DNA from: Noviherbaspirillum malthae
Lineage (GTDB): Bacteria > Pseudomonadota > Gammaproteobacteria > Burkholderiales > Burkholderiaceae_D
Reading direction: 5' to 3'
DNA: 64,000 nucleotides
NCBI RefSeq assembly: GCF_015352985.1
Contig: NZ_JACYXF010000003.1
Location: forward strand, 124,001 to 188,000
Part shown: positions 26,133 to 33,969 of the stretch, in pieces
Layout: each line of letters begins with the position of its first letter
Position numbering within the stretch: the first letter of the stretch is position 1
The notes under the pieces: model-generated
What the model was told of the DNA's origin: nothing
The model's database searches: none
The model's input: only the letters and a program-made list of their open reading frames with translations
Translations under genes and position numbers: made by a program

Positions 26133-26988
26133 GGCGGACTCCCGGTGAAGGTTCGGGACCGGTATCGTAGTAGCCGGTAATCATCGATCGCAGGTGATTC
26201 CATAATCCGCTCACGATCACCTCGAAAACGTGAATCAGTACAAACGCGACCAGCATCCACGCAATGATGAAATGAATGGTGCGCGCCGATTGCCGCCCGC
26301 CGACCCAATCGACCCAGCCCGCGATGACGGTGTCGAGCGCCGGCGACATCGCCATTCCCATCAGTGCGATCAGCGGAAGAAGGATGAAAATGACAGTGAC
26401 ATAAGCGAGCTTTTGAAGCACGTTGTAATGCCTGGCCGCCTCGCCACGCGGATGCCTGAAACGGAGATGGTCCTTGATCGATTCGCCGATTCCTTCAAGC
26501 TCTTGCTTGCCGGGAGCGAGGTCACGTGCAAGATGCCCGCTCCAGATGCTGTACACAAGGAACGCGACGCCATTGAAGACGAACAGCCATGCGAAGAAGA
26601 AATGCCACTGCCGGGCGTATGCCAATGAGTAATACCCAGGTATCGTCATCCATGATGGAAAAGCATATCTGCTTGTCACGCCGTCACGGCTGGTCGTCAC
26701 GCCCAGGACACCCGTCGTATTGATTTGATAGCTGCCGAACCTTGCGATCCCCTTCGGCACAGAATCAACATCGACAGACGTGATCTGCAGGATTGCAGGA
26801 CGGCCGCTGTAAGACGAGTCTCCCCAGTAGAGCGCCGGATGCGCGTTGAAGATGGATAGACCGCTCATGAACAGAATGACGAGGCACAGGACGTTGATCC
26901 AATGCATCAACCTTACCGGCAGGCGATGGCGGTAATAGAGAGTTTCCCTGTTCGACCGCGGCATCAAGGAAGAGGCTGTTTCCTGCAT
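26119..26988 (-). CDS. Cytochrome b subunit of the molybdoenzyme
   Basis: A 289-residue inner-membrane dihaem-type cytochrome b (cytochrome b/b6 or thiosulfate reductase gamma-like). It starts with a charged loop and RHRLPVRLMHWINVLCLVILFMSG, where His in MHW is a haem ligand. Further hydrophobic helices carry His residues in WHFFFAWLFVFNG, IHFIIAWMLVAFVLIHVFEV. It should move electrons between the quinone pool and the Tat-exported Mo protein encoded next. The ATG at 26988 is favoured by GGAGG five bases upstream. The two genes overlap (26119-26132), supporting one complex. Confidence 0.87.
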   Translation of the reverse strand: MQETASSLMPRSNRETLYYRHRLPVRLMHWINVLCLVILFMSGLSIFNAHPALYWGDSSYSGRPAILQITSVDVDSVPKGIARFGSYQINTTGVLGVTTSRDGVTSRYAFPSWMTIPGYYSLAYARQWHFFFAWLFVFNGVAFLVYSIWSGHLARDLAPGKQELEGIGESIKDHLRFRHPRGEAARHYNVLQKLAYVTVIFILLPLIALMGMAMSPALDTVIAGWVDWVGGRQSARTIHFIIAWMLVAFVLIHVFEVIVSGLWNHLRSMITGYYDTGPEPSPGVRREIT

Positions 26989-27186
26989 GGTGACCTCCAT
27001 TCAGGAGAACACCCGGCGCCCGGGTGAGGTCACTATAGTTGATGAATAGGTGAACGGCAATCCATGCCGGCCGGGCCAAGGTATGGCATCAAGATTCCGT
27101 GAAGAGCGCATTGCCCTGGAGCAGGGCGAACAGCGGCAGAGTGCATCTGCGTCGTACCGGCTCACTGATACGCTGCTGGCTCACAG

Positions 27187-27684
27187 CTATTGCCTGACAG
27201 CCTTCTGCGGATCGTCAGCAGAGTTTACGTAGTTGATATCGAACGGCCCATTGCCGTGAACCTGCACGACGGTCGCCTCCTTCGTGTACGCATAGTGATG
27301 CACCCTGGCAGGCAGGTAGTGAAATGCCCCTGCCTTCATCGCATGTTCATTGGCCTTGTCCATCTTGTCGCCGCTGCCGAGGTAGAACGCGCCTGAAATG
27401 ATAGTCAGATATTCGGCGCCCGTATGCCAGTGCGGCGGGATTTTGTATCCTGCGGGCGCCTTCAACCTGAGCACGAAGGGCCCGTCCTTGCCTGGGTCGC
27501 CCGACAGCACGACGGCCTTGGCGCCTTTAGGTAAAGTGGATGGTGCATCCTGCCATTTGATCTGTCCGGGATCGATGAAAACCGCTTCAGTCGCTGCATC
27601 GGCACCGAGTGCCGGGCGCATGGCCAATATCGATAGCATTACCACCGAAGCCCGCTGCAGACTGCCAAACCGGAAGACGTCCAT
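27187..27684 (-). CDS. Secreted cupin-domain protein
   Basis: A 165-residue protein with a signal peptide (cleavage near ALGADA, about residue 27) and a single cupin barrel. The metal site is seen in HWHTGAEYLTIISGAF (His, His, Glu) and the second motif in RVHHYAYT. The family (ChrR-like or DUF4437-like cupins) has mostly unknown roles; a periplasmic metal-dependent enzyme or binding protein is likely. It is separate from the molybdoenzyme pair by about 200 bases on the same strand. A perfect 10-bp palindrome (CCTGTACAGG) lies about 30 bases upstream of its start. Confidence 0.78.
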   Translation of the reverse strand: MDVFRFGSLQRASVVMLSILAMRPALGADAATEAVFIDPGQIKWQDAPSTLPKGAKAVVLSGDPGKDGPFVLRLKAPAGYKIPPHWHTGAEYLTIISGAFYLGSGDKMDKANEHAMKAGAFHYLPARVHHYAYTKEATVVQVHGNGPFDINYVNSADDPQKAVRQ

Positions 27685-27977
27685 GATAGCCTCCTGCGCC
27701 TGATCGAACCTGCCTGTACAGGACGGTCACGCTTGTTGCCGCTGCTTGTTGGTATTCATGCCGACAATCACATTTCACCATGACGTATTGAATTATGATT
27801 AGTCTTTTCGGGCAATGGGTAACGGCCACTTCGCTGCACTTTCACGATGTATCGAAAGTCAGCCTATTCAGTATCGTAAGACTTTGCGGAGCCAACCAGT
27901 CCCGAGTCCTTTCGTTTTGACGCAACTCAAGCCTGCCTTCTACAACTTCAAAAGCTTCAAACCAAACATTCCGTTAA

Positions 27978-28505
27978 ATGGCCTCAACGCTTCACATTGC
28001 GCATAAAGAAATCATCATCAGCATCGCCGAGCAAACACTGTCCGTGCTGGAGGATGATCGGCTTCTGCGAACTTACCCGATATCGACGGCGCTCAACGGC
28101 GCCGGAGAAAGAGAAGGCAGCGGCCGTACTCCGCGCGGCAGGCATCGCATACGGGCGAAGATCGGCGCCGGCTGTCTCGAAAACACGGTATTCGTCGGAC
28201 GCCGGCCGACGGGTGAAATCTATTCCCCGGCGCTGGGCAGGGAATACCCGGGCAGGGATTGGATCCTGTCGAGGATTCTCTGGCTGTGCGGATGCGAGCC
28301 GGGAAGAAACCGCTTCGGTTCGGTGGATACCATGCGGCGCCATATCTATCTGCATGGCTGTCCCGAGACCGAGCCGATGGGCATTCCCAAGTCGCACGGA
28401 TGCATCAGGATGCGCAACAGGGACATCATCGAGCTGTTCGACATGGTCGATGCCGGTACTGCCGTGCATATCCGTGCGTCCGACGGATCCGACTTGAATC
28501 GATAA
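27978..28505 (+). CDS. L,D-transpeptidase (YkuD domain)
   Basis: A 175-residue protein consisting almost only of a YkuD catalytic domain. The active site is complete: His126 in IYLHGCPE and the SHGCIRM motif with His140 and nucleophile Cys142. These enzymes form 3-3 cross-links in peptidoglycan or attach proteins to it. Oddity: no signal peptide or membrane segment is visible, as in several short YkuD proteins of proteobacteria, so the export route is unclear. A perfect 8-bp hairpin follows the stop. It is monocistronic. Confidence 0.88.
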   Translation: MASTLHIAHKEIIISIAEQTLSVLEDDRLLRTYPISTALNGAGEREGSGRTPRGRHRIRAKIGAGCLENTVFVGRRPTGEIYSPALGREYPGRDWILSRILWLCGCEPGRNRFGSVDTMRRHIYLHGCPETEPMGIPKSHGCIRMRNRDIIELFDMVDAGTAVHIRASDGSDLNR

Positions 28506-28507
28506 TG

Positions 28508-28535
28508 CTGCCGCCTGCCGTTCGTGTGGCGGCAG
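28508..28535 (+). terminator. Hairpin after the L,D-transpeptidase gene
   Basis: Perfect stem CTGCCGCC/GGCGGCAG (28508-28515, 28528-28535) with a 12-base loop, three bases after the stop codon. No T-run follows. Confidence 0.45.
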
Positions 28536-28608
28536 AGACGATGTTGCCTTCGCAAATCGAACATGCCAGTATTGCTCCCTACCGTTCTCATCAAGGACCG
28601 TGACCATC

Positions 28609-29022
28609 ATGTTCTCTCATGTTTTCGTCGGCGTACGCGACTTCGACCGCGCCTTGTCCTTCTACGAGCCGCTCATGAAAGTCCTGGATATCGAACAGCG
28701 ATTCTGCGACCGGAGCCGGCCTTGGGCCGGCTGGCAGACTGCGGACGGCCCGCGACCCTTGTTCCTGATCGGCACGCCTTACGACGGACAGGAGCATGAT
28801 GCGGGCAACGGGCAGATGGTGGCGTTTCAGGCAAGAGATCACGACATGGTGCGCAAGGCCCATGACACCGCGCTTGCCCATGGCGGCAGCTGCGAAGGCG
28901 CGCCGGGGCTGCGCCCTCAGTATCACCAGAACTACTACGGAGCCTACTTCCGCGATCCCGAAGGGAACAAGCTTTGCGTCGTATGCCATGCGGCGCCGGA
29001 ACCACCGCCCCAGTCAAATTGA
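28609..29022 (+). CDS. VOC family (glyoxalase/bleomycin-resistance-like) protein
   Basis: A 137-residue vicinal-oxygen-chelate protein. It begins SHVFVGVRDFDRALSFYEPLM, the usual first beta-alpha-beta unit with metal ligand His, and ends AYFRDPEGNKLCVVCH, with the conserved R-DPEGN-K segment and the C-terminal metal Glu. Family members bind a divalent metal and act on glutathione adducts, aromatic rings or drugs; the role here is unspecified. ATG at 28609 is chosen because AAGGA lies at a workable distance; a GTG three codons earlier is too close. The downstream cupin gene is on the same strand. Confidence 0.85.
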   Translation: MFSHVFVGVRDFDRALSFYEPLMKVLDIEQRFCDRSRPWAGWQTADGPRPLFLIGTPYDGQEHDAGNGQMVAFQARDHDMVRKAHDTALAHGGSCEGAPGLRPQYHQNYYGAYFRDPEGNKLCVVCHAAPEPPPQSN

Positions 29023-29148
29023 CGTGACTGTACCGGCCGGTTCGTGCGGAACTGTACATGCCTTCGATGCGCGCGGCGCGATATGATGCAACGCTCGGTC
29101 GAACCCGGATGTTTCAATCCCATGGAAGTCGGATCGCAGAAAGCCATC

Positions 29149-29628
29149 ATGAGCCTTCCCAAACATGTCATCGCAATCCAGGCGGAAGAGATTCCCCCGC
29201 GCACCAAGCCTTCGAACTATCCGGAGCCGTTTGCCTCGCGCGTCAGCGGCCGGGAGAAGCGGCAACTCGGCGACGTCTTCGGCTTGAGCAATTTCGGCGT
29301 CAACCTGACCCGCCTCGCTCCGGGTGCCATGTCCGCCCTTCGTCACAGCCATTCCCGGCAGGACGAGTTCATCTACATCCTCGACGGCACCCCCACGCTG
29401 CGCACGAACGACGGCGATACCCGTCTCGCTCCCGGCATGTGCGCCGGCTTCAAGGCCGGTACGGGGAATGCACATCATCTCGTCAACGACACCGCTGAAA
29501 CGGTCGTGTATCTCGAAGTCGGCGACCGGACGCCAGGAGACCAGGGCTCGTTTCCCGATGACGATATTCAAGCCGAACTGAGAGACGGCAAATGGCAGTT
29601 CAGCCATAAGGATGGAACGCCTTATTGA
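29149..29628 (+). CDS. Cupin-domain protein
   Basis: A 159-residue cytoplasmic cupin. The first metal motif appears as LRHSHSRQDEFIYILDG (His, His, Glu) and the second as GTGNAHHLVNDT, around a GVNLTRLAPGAMSA strand. The N-terminal PRTKPSNYPEPFASRVSGREKRQLGDVFGL stretch marks the subfamily of small stand-alone cupins seen widely in proteobacteria, function unknown. The ATG at 29149 begins the homologous-looking part; 29122 is an alternative. It follows the VOC gene, possibly in one transcript, and is convergent with the small membrane gene. Confidence 0.8.
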   Translation: MSLPKHVIAIQAEEIPPRTKPSNYPEPFASRVSGREKRQLGDVFGLSNFGVNLTRLAPGAMSALRHSHSRQDEFIYILDGTPTLRTNDGDTRLAPGMCAGFKAGTGNAHHLVNDTAETVVYLEVGDRTPGDQGSFPDDDIQAELRDGKWQFSHKDGTPY

Positions 29629-29742
29629 TGACGATATGCGCGCCATGCGAAACCTCGACCCGCGACCGGTTACCGCCCTGCCATGAAAGCCCTGGGAGCG
29701 CCTTTGTCAGTTTTCATCTTGCGGACCTTTCGCCGGGTGGCA

Positions 29743-30033
29743 TCAAGCCTTGGGTCCGCTCCCGCATCCGCAGCCGCCGTCAACACGGCATGATTTTGCC
29801 TGCCTTGCGGCTCTGCGATGACGCAGGACCAGCACACCGCAAAGACCGGCCGCCGCCAGGACCGCGATTTCGACATACCAGCCTGCCGCTGCCATGCCCA
29901 GGCCCGACAGCCCCAGCCAGGCAAGCAGCGGCGCCAGCAAGGGAGCGCAGCAGGCTGCGCAAGCCGCAATGGCGGCCCCGGCGGCACCAGCCTTCATGAC
30001 TGTCGAACCTCTATTCACCTGTGTTTCTTTCAT
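29743..30033 (-). CDS. Small Cys-pair membrane protein (MerT/MerF-like), MerR-controlled
   Basis: A 96-residue inner-membrane protein with two predicted transmembrane helices. The first contains the vicinal pair CC in AACAACCAPLLAPLLAWLG, reminiscent of the metal-binding pair in mercury transporters MerT/MerF. The C-terminal tail carries more cysteines (CRVDGGCGCGSG). A role in moving or binding a soft metal ion is likely but unproven. AGGAG six bases before ATG 30033 fixes the start. The promoter has the 19-base spacer and dyad typical of MerR metal sensors, and the regulator gene is divergent, so this is the regulator's presumed target. Confidence 0.7.
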   Translation of the reverse strand: MKETQVNRGSTVMKAGAAGAAIAACAACCAPLLAPLLAWLGLSGLGMAAAGWYVEIAVLAAAGLCGVLVLRHRRAARQAKSCRVDGGCGCGSGPKA

Positions 30034-30076
30034 CACCAGCTCCTTTCAAAGGGATTGACATGTTGCGCTTGCATGA

Positions 30077-30107
30077 AAGGTACGACCTCAAGTAACTTTA
30101 GGTGCAA
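30077..30107 (-). promoter_or_regulatory. MerR-type metal-response promoter with operator dyad
   Basis: On the minus strand, TTGCAC (30102-30107) and TACCTT (30077-30082) are 19 bases apart. Within lies the near-perfect dyad 30085-30103 (ACCTcAAGT-a-ACTtTAGGT pattern, one mismatched pair). This is the architecture of ZntR, PbrR and CueR promoters. It would drive the small Cys-pair membrane gene. Confidence 0.75.
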
Positions 30108-30129
30108 GGACTTTTTGAGGGAGAGCAGC

Positions 30130-30660
30130 ATGCCGCAACCCGGTCTCACGATCGGCGCCCTGGCTTCGCAAACCAGTACCAATGTGCCGACGATTCGTTA
30201 TTACGAGGAAATAGGCCTGTTGCCCAAGGCGGAACGCGCAGCCAATGGCCACCGCTACTACCGCGACGGCGATTTGAAACGCCTGGGATTCATCAGGCGT
30301 TGCCGCGACTTCGGTTTCCCCATCGAGCAAGTCCGGGAGCTCGTCAAGCTGTTCGAGGATGGCGGCCGCGCCTGCATTGAAGTGCGTGACCTGGCGCAAA
30401 CGCACCTCGATGCAGTGAGGGCGAAGCTTGAAGAAATGCGCCAGCTGGAGGCAAGCCTGGCTGGCTTCGTGGCGAGCTGCGACGCGGCCTGCTGCAAGGG
30501 ACCGACGCGGGACTGCACGATCATTGAAGACTTGGCTGCTGCCGATGCGGCACGCAATGCGGCTGCTCAGGACGCCGCATGCTGCCCGGCCCCATCGAAA
30601 CATGCGAAACGGAAGACGCCGGCAAAAACGTCGGCCTTCAATGAGATCAGGCGGACTTGA
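30130..30660 (+). CDS. MerR family metal-responsive regulator
   Basis: A 176-residue MerR regulator. The HTH is TIGALASQTSTNVPTIRYYEEIGLLPKAERAANGHRYY, followed by RLGFIRRCRDFGFPIEQVRELV and the long dimerisation helix. Cysteines at ACIEVRDLA (the position of the sensing Cys in metal-binding MerR proteins) and a C-terminal cluster (ASCDAACCKGPTRDC) suggest soft-metal sensing. The C-terminal Ala/Lys-rich tail with a further CC pair is unusual. GGGAG precedes the ATG at 30130. It is divergent from the small Cys-pair membrane protein and should activate the dyad promoter between them. The metal is unknown. Confidence 0.83.
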   Translation: MPQPGLTIGALASQTSTNVPTIRYYEEIGLLPKAERAANGHRYYRDGDLKRLGFIRRCRDFGFPIEQVRELVKLFEDGGRACIEVRDLAQTHLDAVRAKLEEMRQLEASLAGFVASCDAACCKGPTRDCTIIEDLAAADAARNAAAQDAACCPAPSKHAKRKTPAKTSAFNEIRRT

Positions 30661-30669
30661 AGAACAAAG

Positions 30670-30703
30670 GCCGGCCTGATCAAATGAACCGCGTCAGGCC
30701 GGC
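30670..30703. terminator. Shared hairpin between convergent merR-like and modE genes
   Basis: Perfect 10-bp stem GCCGGCCTGA/TCAGGCCGGC (30670-30679, 30694-30703), 14-base loop. One arm overlaps the modE stop. It could serve both strands, though no T-tract is present. Confidence 0.45.
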
Positions 30704-31506
30704 ACGCCGAGAATGACGCTGGAAGCCTTGAACAAGGCGGTGGCTGCGGCGCCTTCCGCCAGCGCCAGCGCCTTGCTGCTCTCATTGGTGATGATCGCCG
30801 CCACCGCTCCGCCGCCGGGCAGTTCGATGACGACTTCGGTATTCACCGCGCCCGGCACCAGCCGCGTTACGGTGCCGGCAAGCCGGTTGCGCGCGGAAAG
30901 GCGGACGCCTTCGTCGTCGGTCATGACGATCACCGAGGAGGACTTGACCAGGGCGAAGGCTTCCGATCCGACCTGCAGCCCCAGGTTTTCGACGCTTTCA
31001 TGCGTGACGATGGCCACCAGTGTCTGGCCGCCGGCAATCTCGAGTTCGACTTCGTCATTCACCGCACCGGTCTTGAGCCTGCTGACCCGGCCGAGAAACT
31101 GATTGCGTGCGCTCGTTCGCATGTTGAGTCTCCTGAGCAGTGAAAAATCATCCGCGAGGCCGGTGGCTTGCCTGTTCAGCTGCATGACGAATTCGCGATG
31201 AACGCGATCGATCAGCCTGAAATTGGCGACGAGCTGTTCGCCGCGCGGCGTTAGCCGCGTGCCGCCCCCGCCCTTGCCGCCGGCCAGCCGTTCCACCAGA
31301 GGCTCGCCGGCAAGATTATTCATGGTATCGATGGCGTCCCAGGCTGCCTTGTAGCTCATCTTCATCGACTTGGCGGCCTGCGTGATCGATCCGCATGCGG
31401 CGATCCCGGCCAGCAGGGCAATGCGTCCATGCCCGCCGAAGTTTTCGCCGCCGACCATCATCCACACGTTGCCGCGCAGTTCGATTTCCTTATTGTCTGC
31501 GGCCAT
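30694..31506 (-). CDS. modE: ModE family molybdate-responsive regulator
   Basis: A 270-residue regulator with the full ModE layout. A LysR-like winged HTH (GRIALLAGIAACGSITQAAKSMKMSYKAAWDAID, then the GGGTRLTPRG wing) is followed by two tandem Mop/TOBE molybdate-binding domains (each with SARNxLxGxVxRL and a VxxELxGG strand). With molybdate bound, ModE dimers repress the molybdate transporter and can activate Mo-enzyme genes. The start at 31506 has GGAG seven bases upstream. It lies downstream of modC on the same strand. A good ModE box precedes modA. Confidence 0.93.
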   Translation of the reverse strand: MAADNKEIELRGNVWMMVGGENFGGHGRIALLAGIAACGSITQAAKSMKMSYKAAWDAIDTMNNLAGEPLVERLAGGKGGGGTRLTPRGEQLVANFRLIDRVHREFVMQLNRQATGLADDFSLLRRLNMRTSARNQFLGRVSRLKTGAVNDEVELEIAGGQTLVAIVTHESVENLGLQVGSEAFALVKSSSVIVMTDDEGVRLSARNRLAGTVTRLVPGAVNTEVVIELPGGGAVAAIITNESSKALALAEGAAATALFKASSVILGVPA

Positions 31507-31650
31507 TGCTTTCTCCGCCTGTTTTCGGGACACAACATATCCGGAATTGCTCGCAGTTCTTCGCGGAAGAAAACCGGGTCAACGGCATGGCTGAGGCAAG
31601 GTTCATGTATCTGGCTTCCTGGTTTGAACGCCTTCGGACAAGCGGCCGGA

Positions 31651-32352
31651 TTATCCCGCCAGGCCGATCGGCTGAACGATTGACGGTGACGGCAGGATGC
31701 TCCCCTCCTGCATGCGTATCGTCTCTTCGCCGAACACCCGCGCGTCTTCCGGATCATGCGTGATCAGGATCATCGGAACGCCCAGCCGCCGCTGCAGCTC
31801 GTCAAGCTCGGTACGCATTTCCCTGCGCAATTCCGGGTCCAGCGCCGCGAACGGTTCGTCCAGCAGGATGGCGCGCGGCGATGCCACCAATGCTCTTGCC
31901 AAAGCCGTGCGCTGCTTCTGTCCTCCCGACAGTTCGGCCGGATGCTGATGCGCGACATGAGACAGGCGAAAGGCGTCGATCCAGTACTCCACGGTTTCCG
32001 AACGGATGGACGCAGAAGGATTGCGCCAACCGCCGACCAGGCCGAAAGCGATATTCTGGCGCACGCTCAGATGGGGGAACAATGCATACTCCTGGAACAG
32101 GTAGGCGAGCCTGCGCTGCTGCGGCGCCAGCGAGATGCCGGCGCGGGCATCGAACAGCATGTCGTTCCCGAGCTGGATATGGCCCTCGTCCGGCTTGATC
32201 AGTCCGGCGATGGCCTTGAGCAGCATGCTTTTGCCGGCGCCCGAGGGGCCGAAGACGACGATGCGCGACGCCGTTGAGCGGAAACTGACGTTCAACTGAA
32301 AACGGCGCTGTCCCGAGCGCAAGGTCTTCCGGATATCGAGGTCGAGCTTCAC
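31651..32352 (-). CDS. modC: Molybdate ABC transporter ATP-binding protein
   Basis: A 233-residue ABC ATPase that powers molybdate uptake with ModB. Walker A (GPSGAGKS), Q-loop (YLFQEYALFPHLSV), signature LSGGQKQR, Walker B (AILLDEPFAALD) and the switch His (LITHDPED) are intact. The GTG at 32352 is chosen: AAGGA lies eight bases upstream, it follows the modB stop by 11 bases, and the open frame upstream is modB sequence. Oddity: it ends soon after the ATPase core and lacks the C-terminal Mop/TOBE molybdate-binding domain that makes usual ModC proteins about 350 residues long. Confidence 0.88.
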   Translation of the reverse strand: MKLDLDIRKTLRSGQRRFQLNVSFRSTASRIVVFGPSGAGKSMLLKAIAGLIKPDEGHIQLGNDMLFDARAGISLAPQQRRLAYLFQEYALFPHLSVRQNIAFGLVGGWRNPSASIRSETVEYWIDAFRLSHVAHQHPAELSGGQKQRTALARALVASPRAILLDEPFAALDPELRREMRTELDELQRRLGVPMILITHDPEDARVFGEETIRMQEGSILPSPSIVQPIGLAG

Positions 32353-32363
32353 GCGCTTGGTCC

Positions 32364-33035
32364 TTAACGATGTGCGATTCGTCCGGGGGCGAGCCGGCCG
32401 GCCGAGAGCAATACGGTGACGCATACCGCGGATGTGATGAGCACCAGCAGGGTGGCGGTGTCGTCCTGGCCTGCCTGCACCGCTTCATAAACGGCGATCG
32501 ACAGGGTCTGGGTCTTGCCGGGGATGCTGCCGGCCACCATCAGCGTGGCGCCGAATTCTCCCAGGGCGCGGGCGAAGGTCAGCAGCAGGCCGGCCAGGAT
32601 GCCGCGCCAGGCAAGCGGCAGCGTCACGCGCAGAAAAATACCGATCTCGGAAATGCCGAGCACCCTCGCCGCCTGCTCCAGTTGACCGTCGATGCCTTCG
32701 AAAGCTGCCCGTGCCGGCTTGTATGTCAATGGAAATGCGACGATCGCAGCGGCGATGACCGCGCCCTGCCAGGTGAAGATCAGGTTAATGCCGAAATGCT
32801 CCTGCAGGAATGCGCCGAGTTCGCTGCGCCTGCCCAGCAGCACGAGCAGATAGTAGCCAAGCACGGTGGGCGGCATCACCATCGGCAGGGTCAGCAAGGT
32901 GTCGAGCAGTTCACGGCCCGGGAACCGCTTTCTGGCAAACAGCAACCCGATGCCCACTCCAAGGACCAGATTGAGGGCCGTGGCCCAGCCGGCCACCTTG
33001 AGCGACAATCCCAGTGCGGTCCAGACGGGCTCCAT
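32364..33035 (-). CDS. modB: Molybdate ABC transporter permease
   Basis: A 223-residue inner-membrane permease with five or six helices. The family segments [18 protein letters not shown] and the EAA-type coupling loop ([27 protein letters not shown], then [16 protein letters not shown]) are clear. It forms the channel for molybdate (and perhaps tungstate) delivered by ModA. The start at 33035 ([11 protein letters not shown]) gives the usual ModB N-terminus. It lies 16 bases after modA and 11 bases before modC in one operon under the ModE box. Confidence 0.93.
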   Translation of the reverse strand: MEPVWTALGLSLKVAGWATALNLVLGVGIGLLFARKRFPGRELLDTLLTLPMVMPPTVLGYYLLVLLGRRSELGAFLQEHFGINLIFTWQGAVIAAAIVAFPLTYKPARAAFEGIDGQLEQAARVLGISEIGIFLRVTLPLAWRGILAGLLLTFARALGEFGATLMVAGSIPGKTQTLSIAVYEAVQAGQDDTATLLVLITSAVCVTVLLSAGRLAPGRIAHR

Positions 33036-33051
33036 GGTGCGCGGCGCTCCG

Positions 33052-33801
33052 TTACGGTTTCCTGAAGCCATACTTGCCGAGGATGGCTTGCGATGGCGGC
33101 GACAGGACAAAGGCGATGAAGCGGGAAGCCTCCGCGGCGTTGGCGCTGTTCGCGGCCTTGGCGATGGGATAACGGATCTCCGTGTCGAGCGGCACGTCGA
33201 ACGCGACCCTGACCTTGTCCTTCATCAGGGCGGCATCGGTCATGTACACGAAGCCGGCATCGACTTCTCCGCGGGCGACATAGTCGAGCGACTGGCGCAC
33301 ATTCTGCGTGCCGATCATCTTGGGTTCCACGGCGCGCCACAGCCTTGCGGTCTCCAATGCCTGCCGGGTATAACGCCCTACCGGCACGCTGGCCGGATTG
33401 CCGATGGCAATGCGCTTGACCTCCGCTTGAGTGAGGTCGCCCAGTTTTCCGATGGCAGGCTTGCCGTCGGCGGGAACGATGAGCACCAGGCTGTTGCGTA
33501 CGAAGTCTTGCCTGTCGCGCGCCTGGACCAGGTTCTGCTTCACTGCCTGATCCATGGTTTCCTGGTCCGCAGAGGCAAAGACATCCACCGGCGCCCCCTT
33601 GGCCATCTGCTGCAGCAAGGCACCCGACGCGCCGAAGTTCAACGACACCTTGCTTCCGGCATGCTGTGCCTCATACGCCTGGGCAATGTCCTTGAACGCA
33701 TTGGTCAGGCTGGCCGCAGCGGAGACGACGATCTCGCCGGCATGGGAGACGCCTGTTGCCATGAGTGCAACAACGGCAATGACGGCAGAGGCACGGCGCA
33801 T
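33052..33801 (-). CDS. modA: Molybdate-binding periplasmic protein
   Basis: A 249-residue periplasmic oxyanion-binding protein. A signal peptide ([21 protein letters not shown]) is followed by the ModA core: [18 protein letters not shown] with the first ligand Ser, [25 protein letters not shown], then [15 protein letters not shown]. It captures molybdate and hands it to ModBC. The ATG at 33801 has AAGGA just upstream. It is the first gene of modABC; a ModE operator lies 25 bases before the start. Supplies Mo for the several molybdoenzymes in this window. Confidence 0.93.
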   Translation of the reverse strand: MRRASAVIAVVALMATGVSHAGEIVVSAAASLTNAFKDIAQAYEAQHAGSKVSLNFGASGALLQQMAKGAPVDVFASADQETMDQAVKQNLVQARDRQDFVRNSLVLIVPADGKPAIGKLGDLTQAEVKRIAIGNPASVPVGRYTRQALETARLWRAVEPKMIGTQNVRQSLDYVARGEVDAGFVYMTDAALMKDKVRVAFDVPLDTEIRYPIAKAANSANAAEASRFIAFVLSPPSQAILGKYGFRKP

Positions 33802-33825
33802 GCGATTCCTTATGGTGGCAAAAAT

Positions 33826-33849
33826 CGCAATATACACTTGTATATAGCG
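33826..33849 (-). promoter_or_regulatory. ModE operator upstream of modA
   Basis: Inverted repeat CGCAATATA (33826-33834) - six bases - TATATAGCG (33841-33849), one mismatch from perfect symmetry. It closely matches the palindromic CGNTATATA-type boxes bound by ModE-molybdate in proteobacteria. It sits 25 bases before the modA start, where it would overlap the promoter and repress when Mo is plentiful. Confidence 0.85.
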
Positions 33850-33969
33850 CCATGCCAATACGCTCCGGCATATGCCTGTTATCAATCCGCATCATCGCTT
33901 CGGGACGGAAGATGGTGCACGAGGCGAAATACCTTTAGGCAGCGCGCAGCGTTCAGCCGGATTTCAGTA

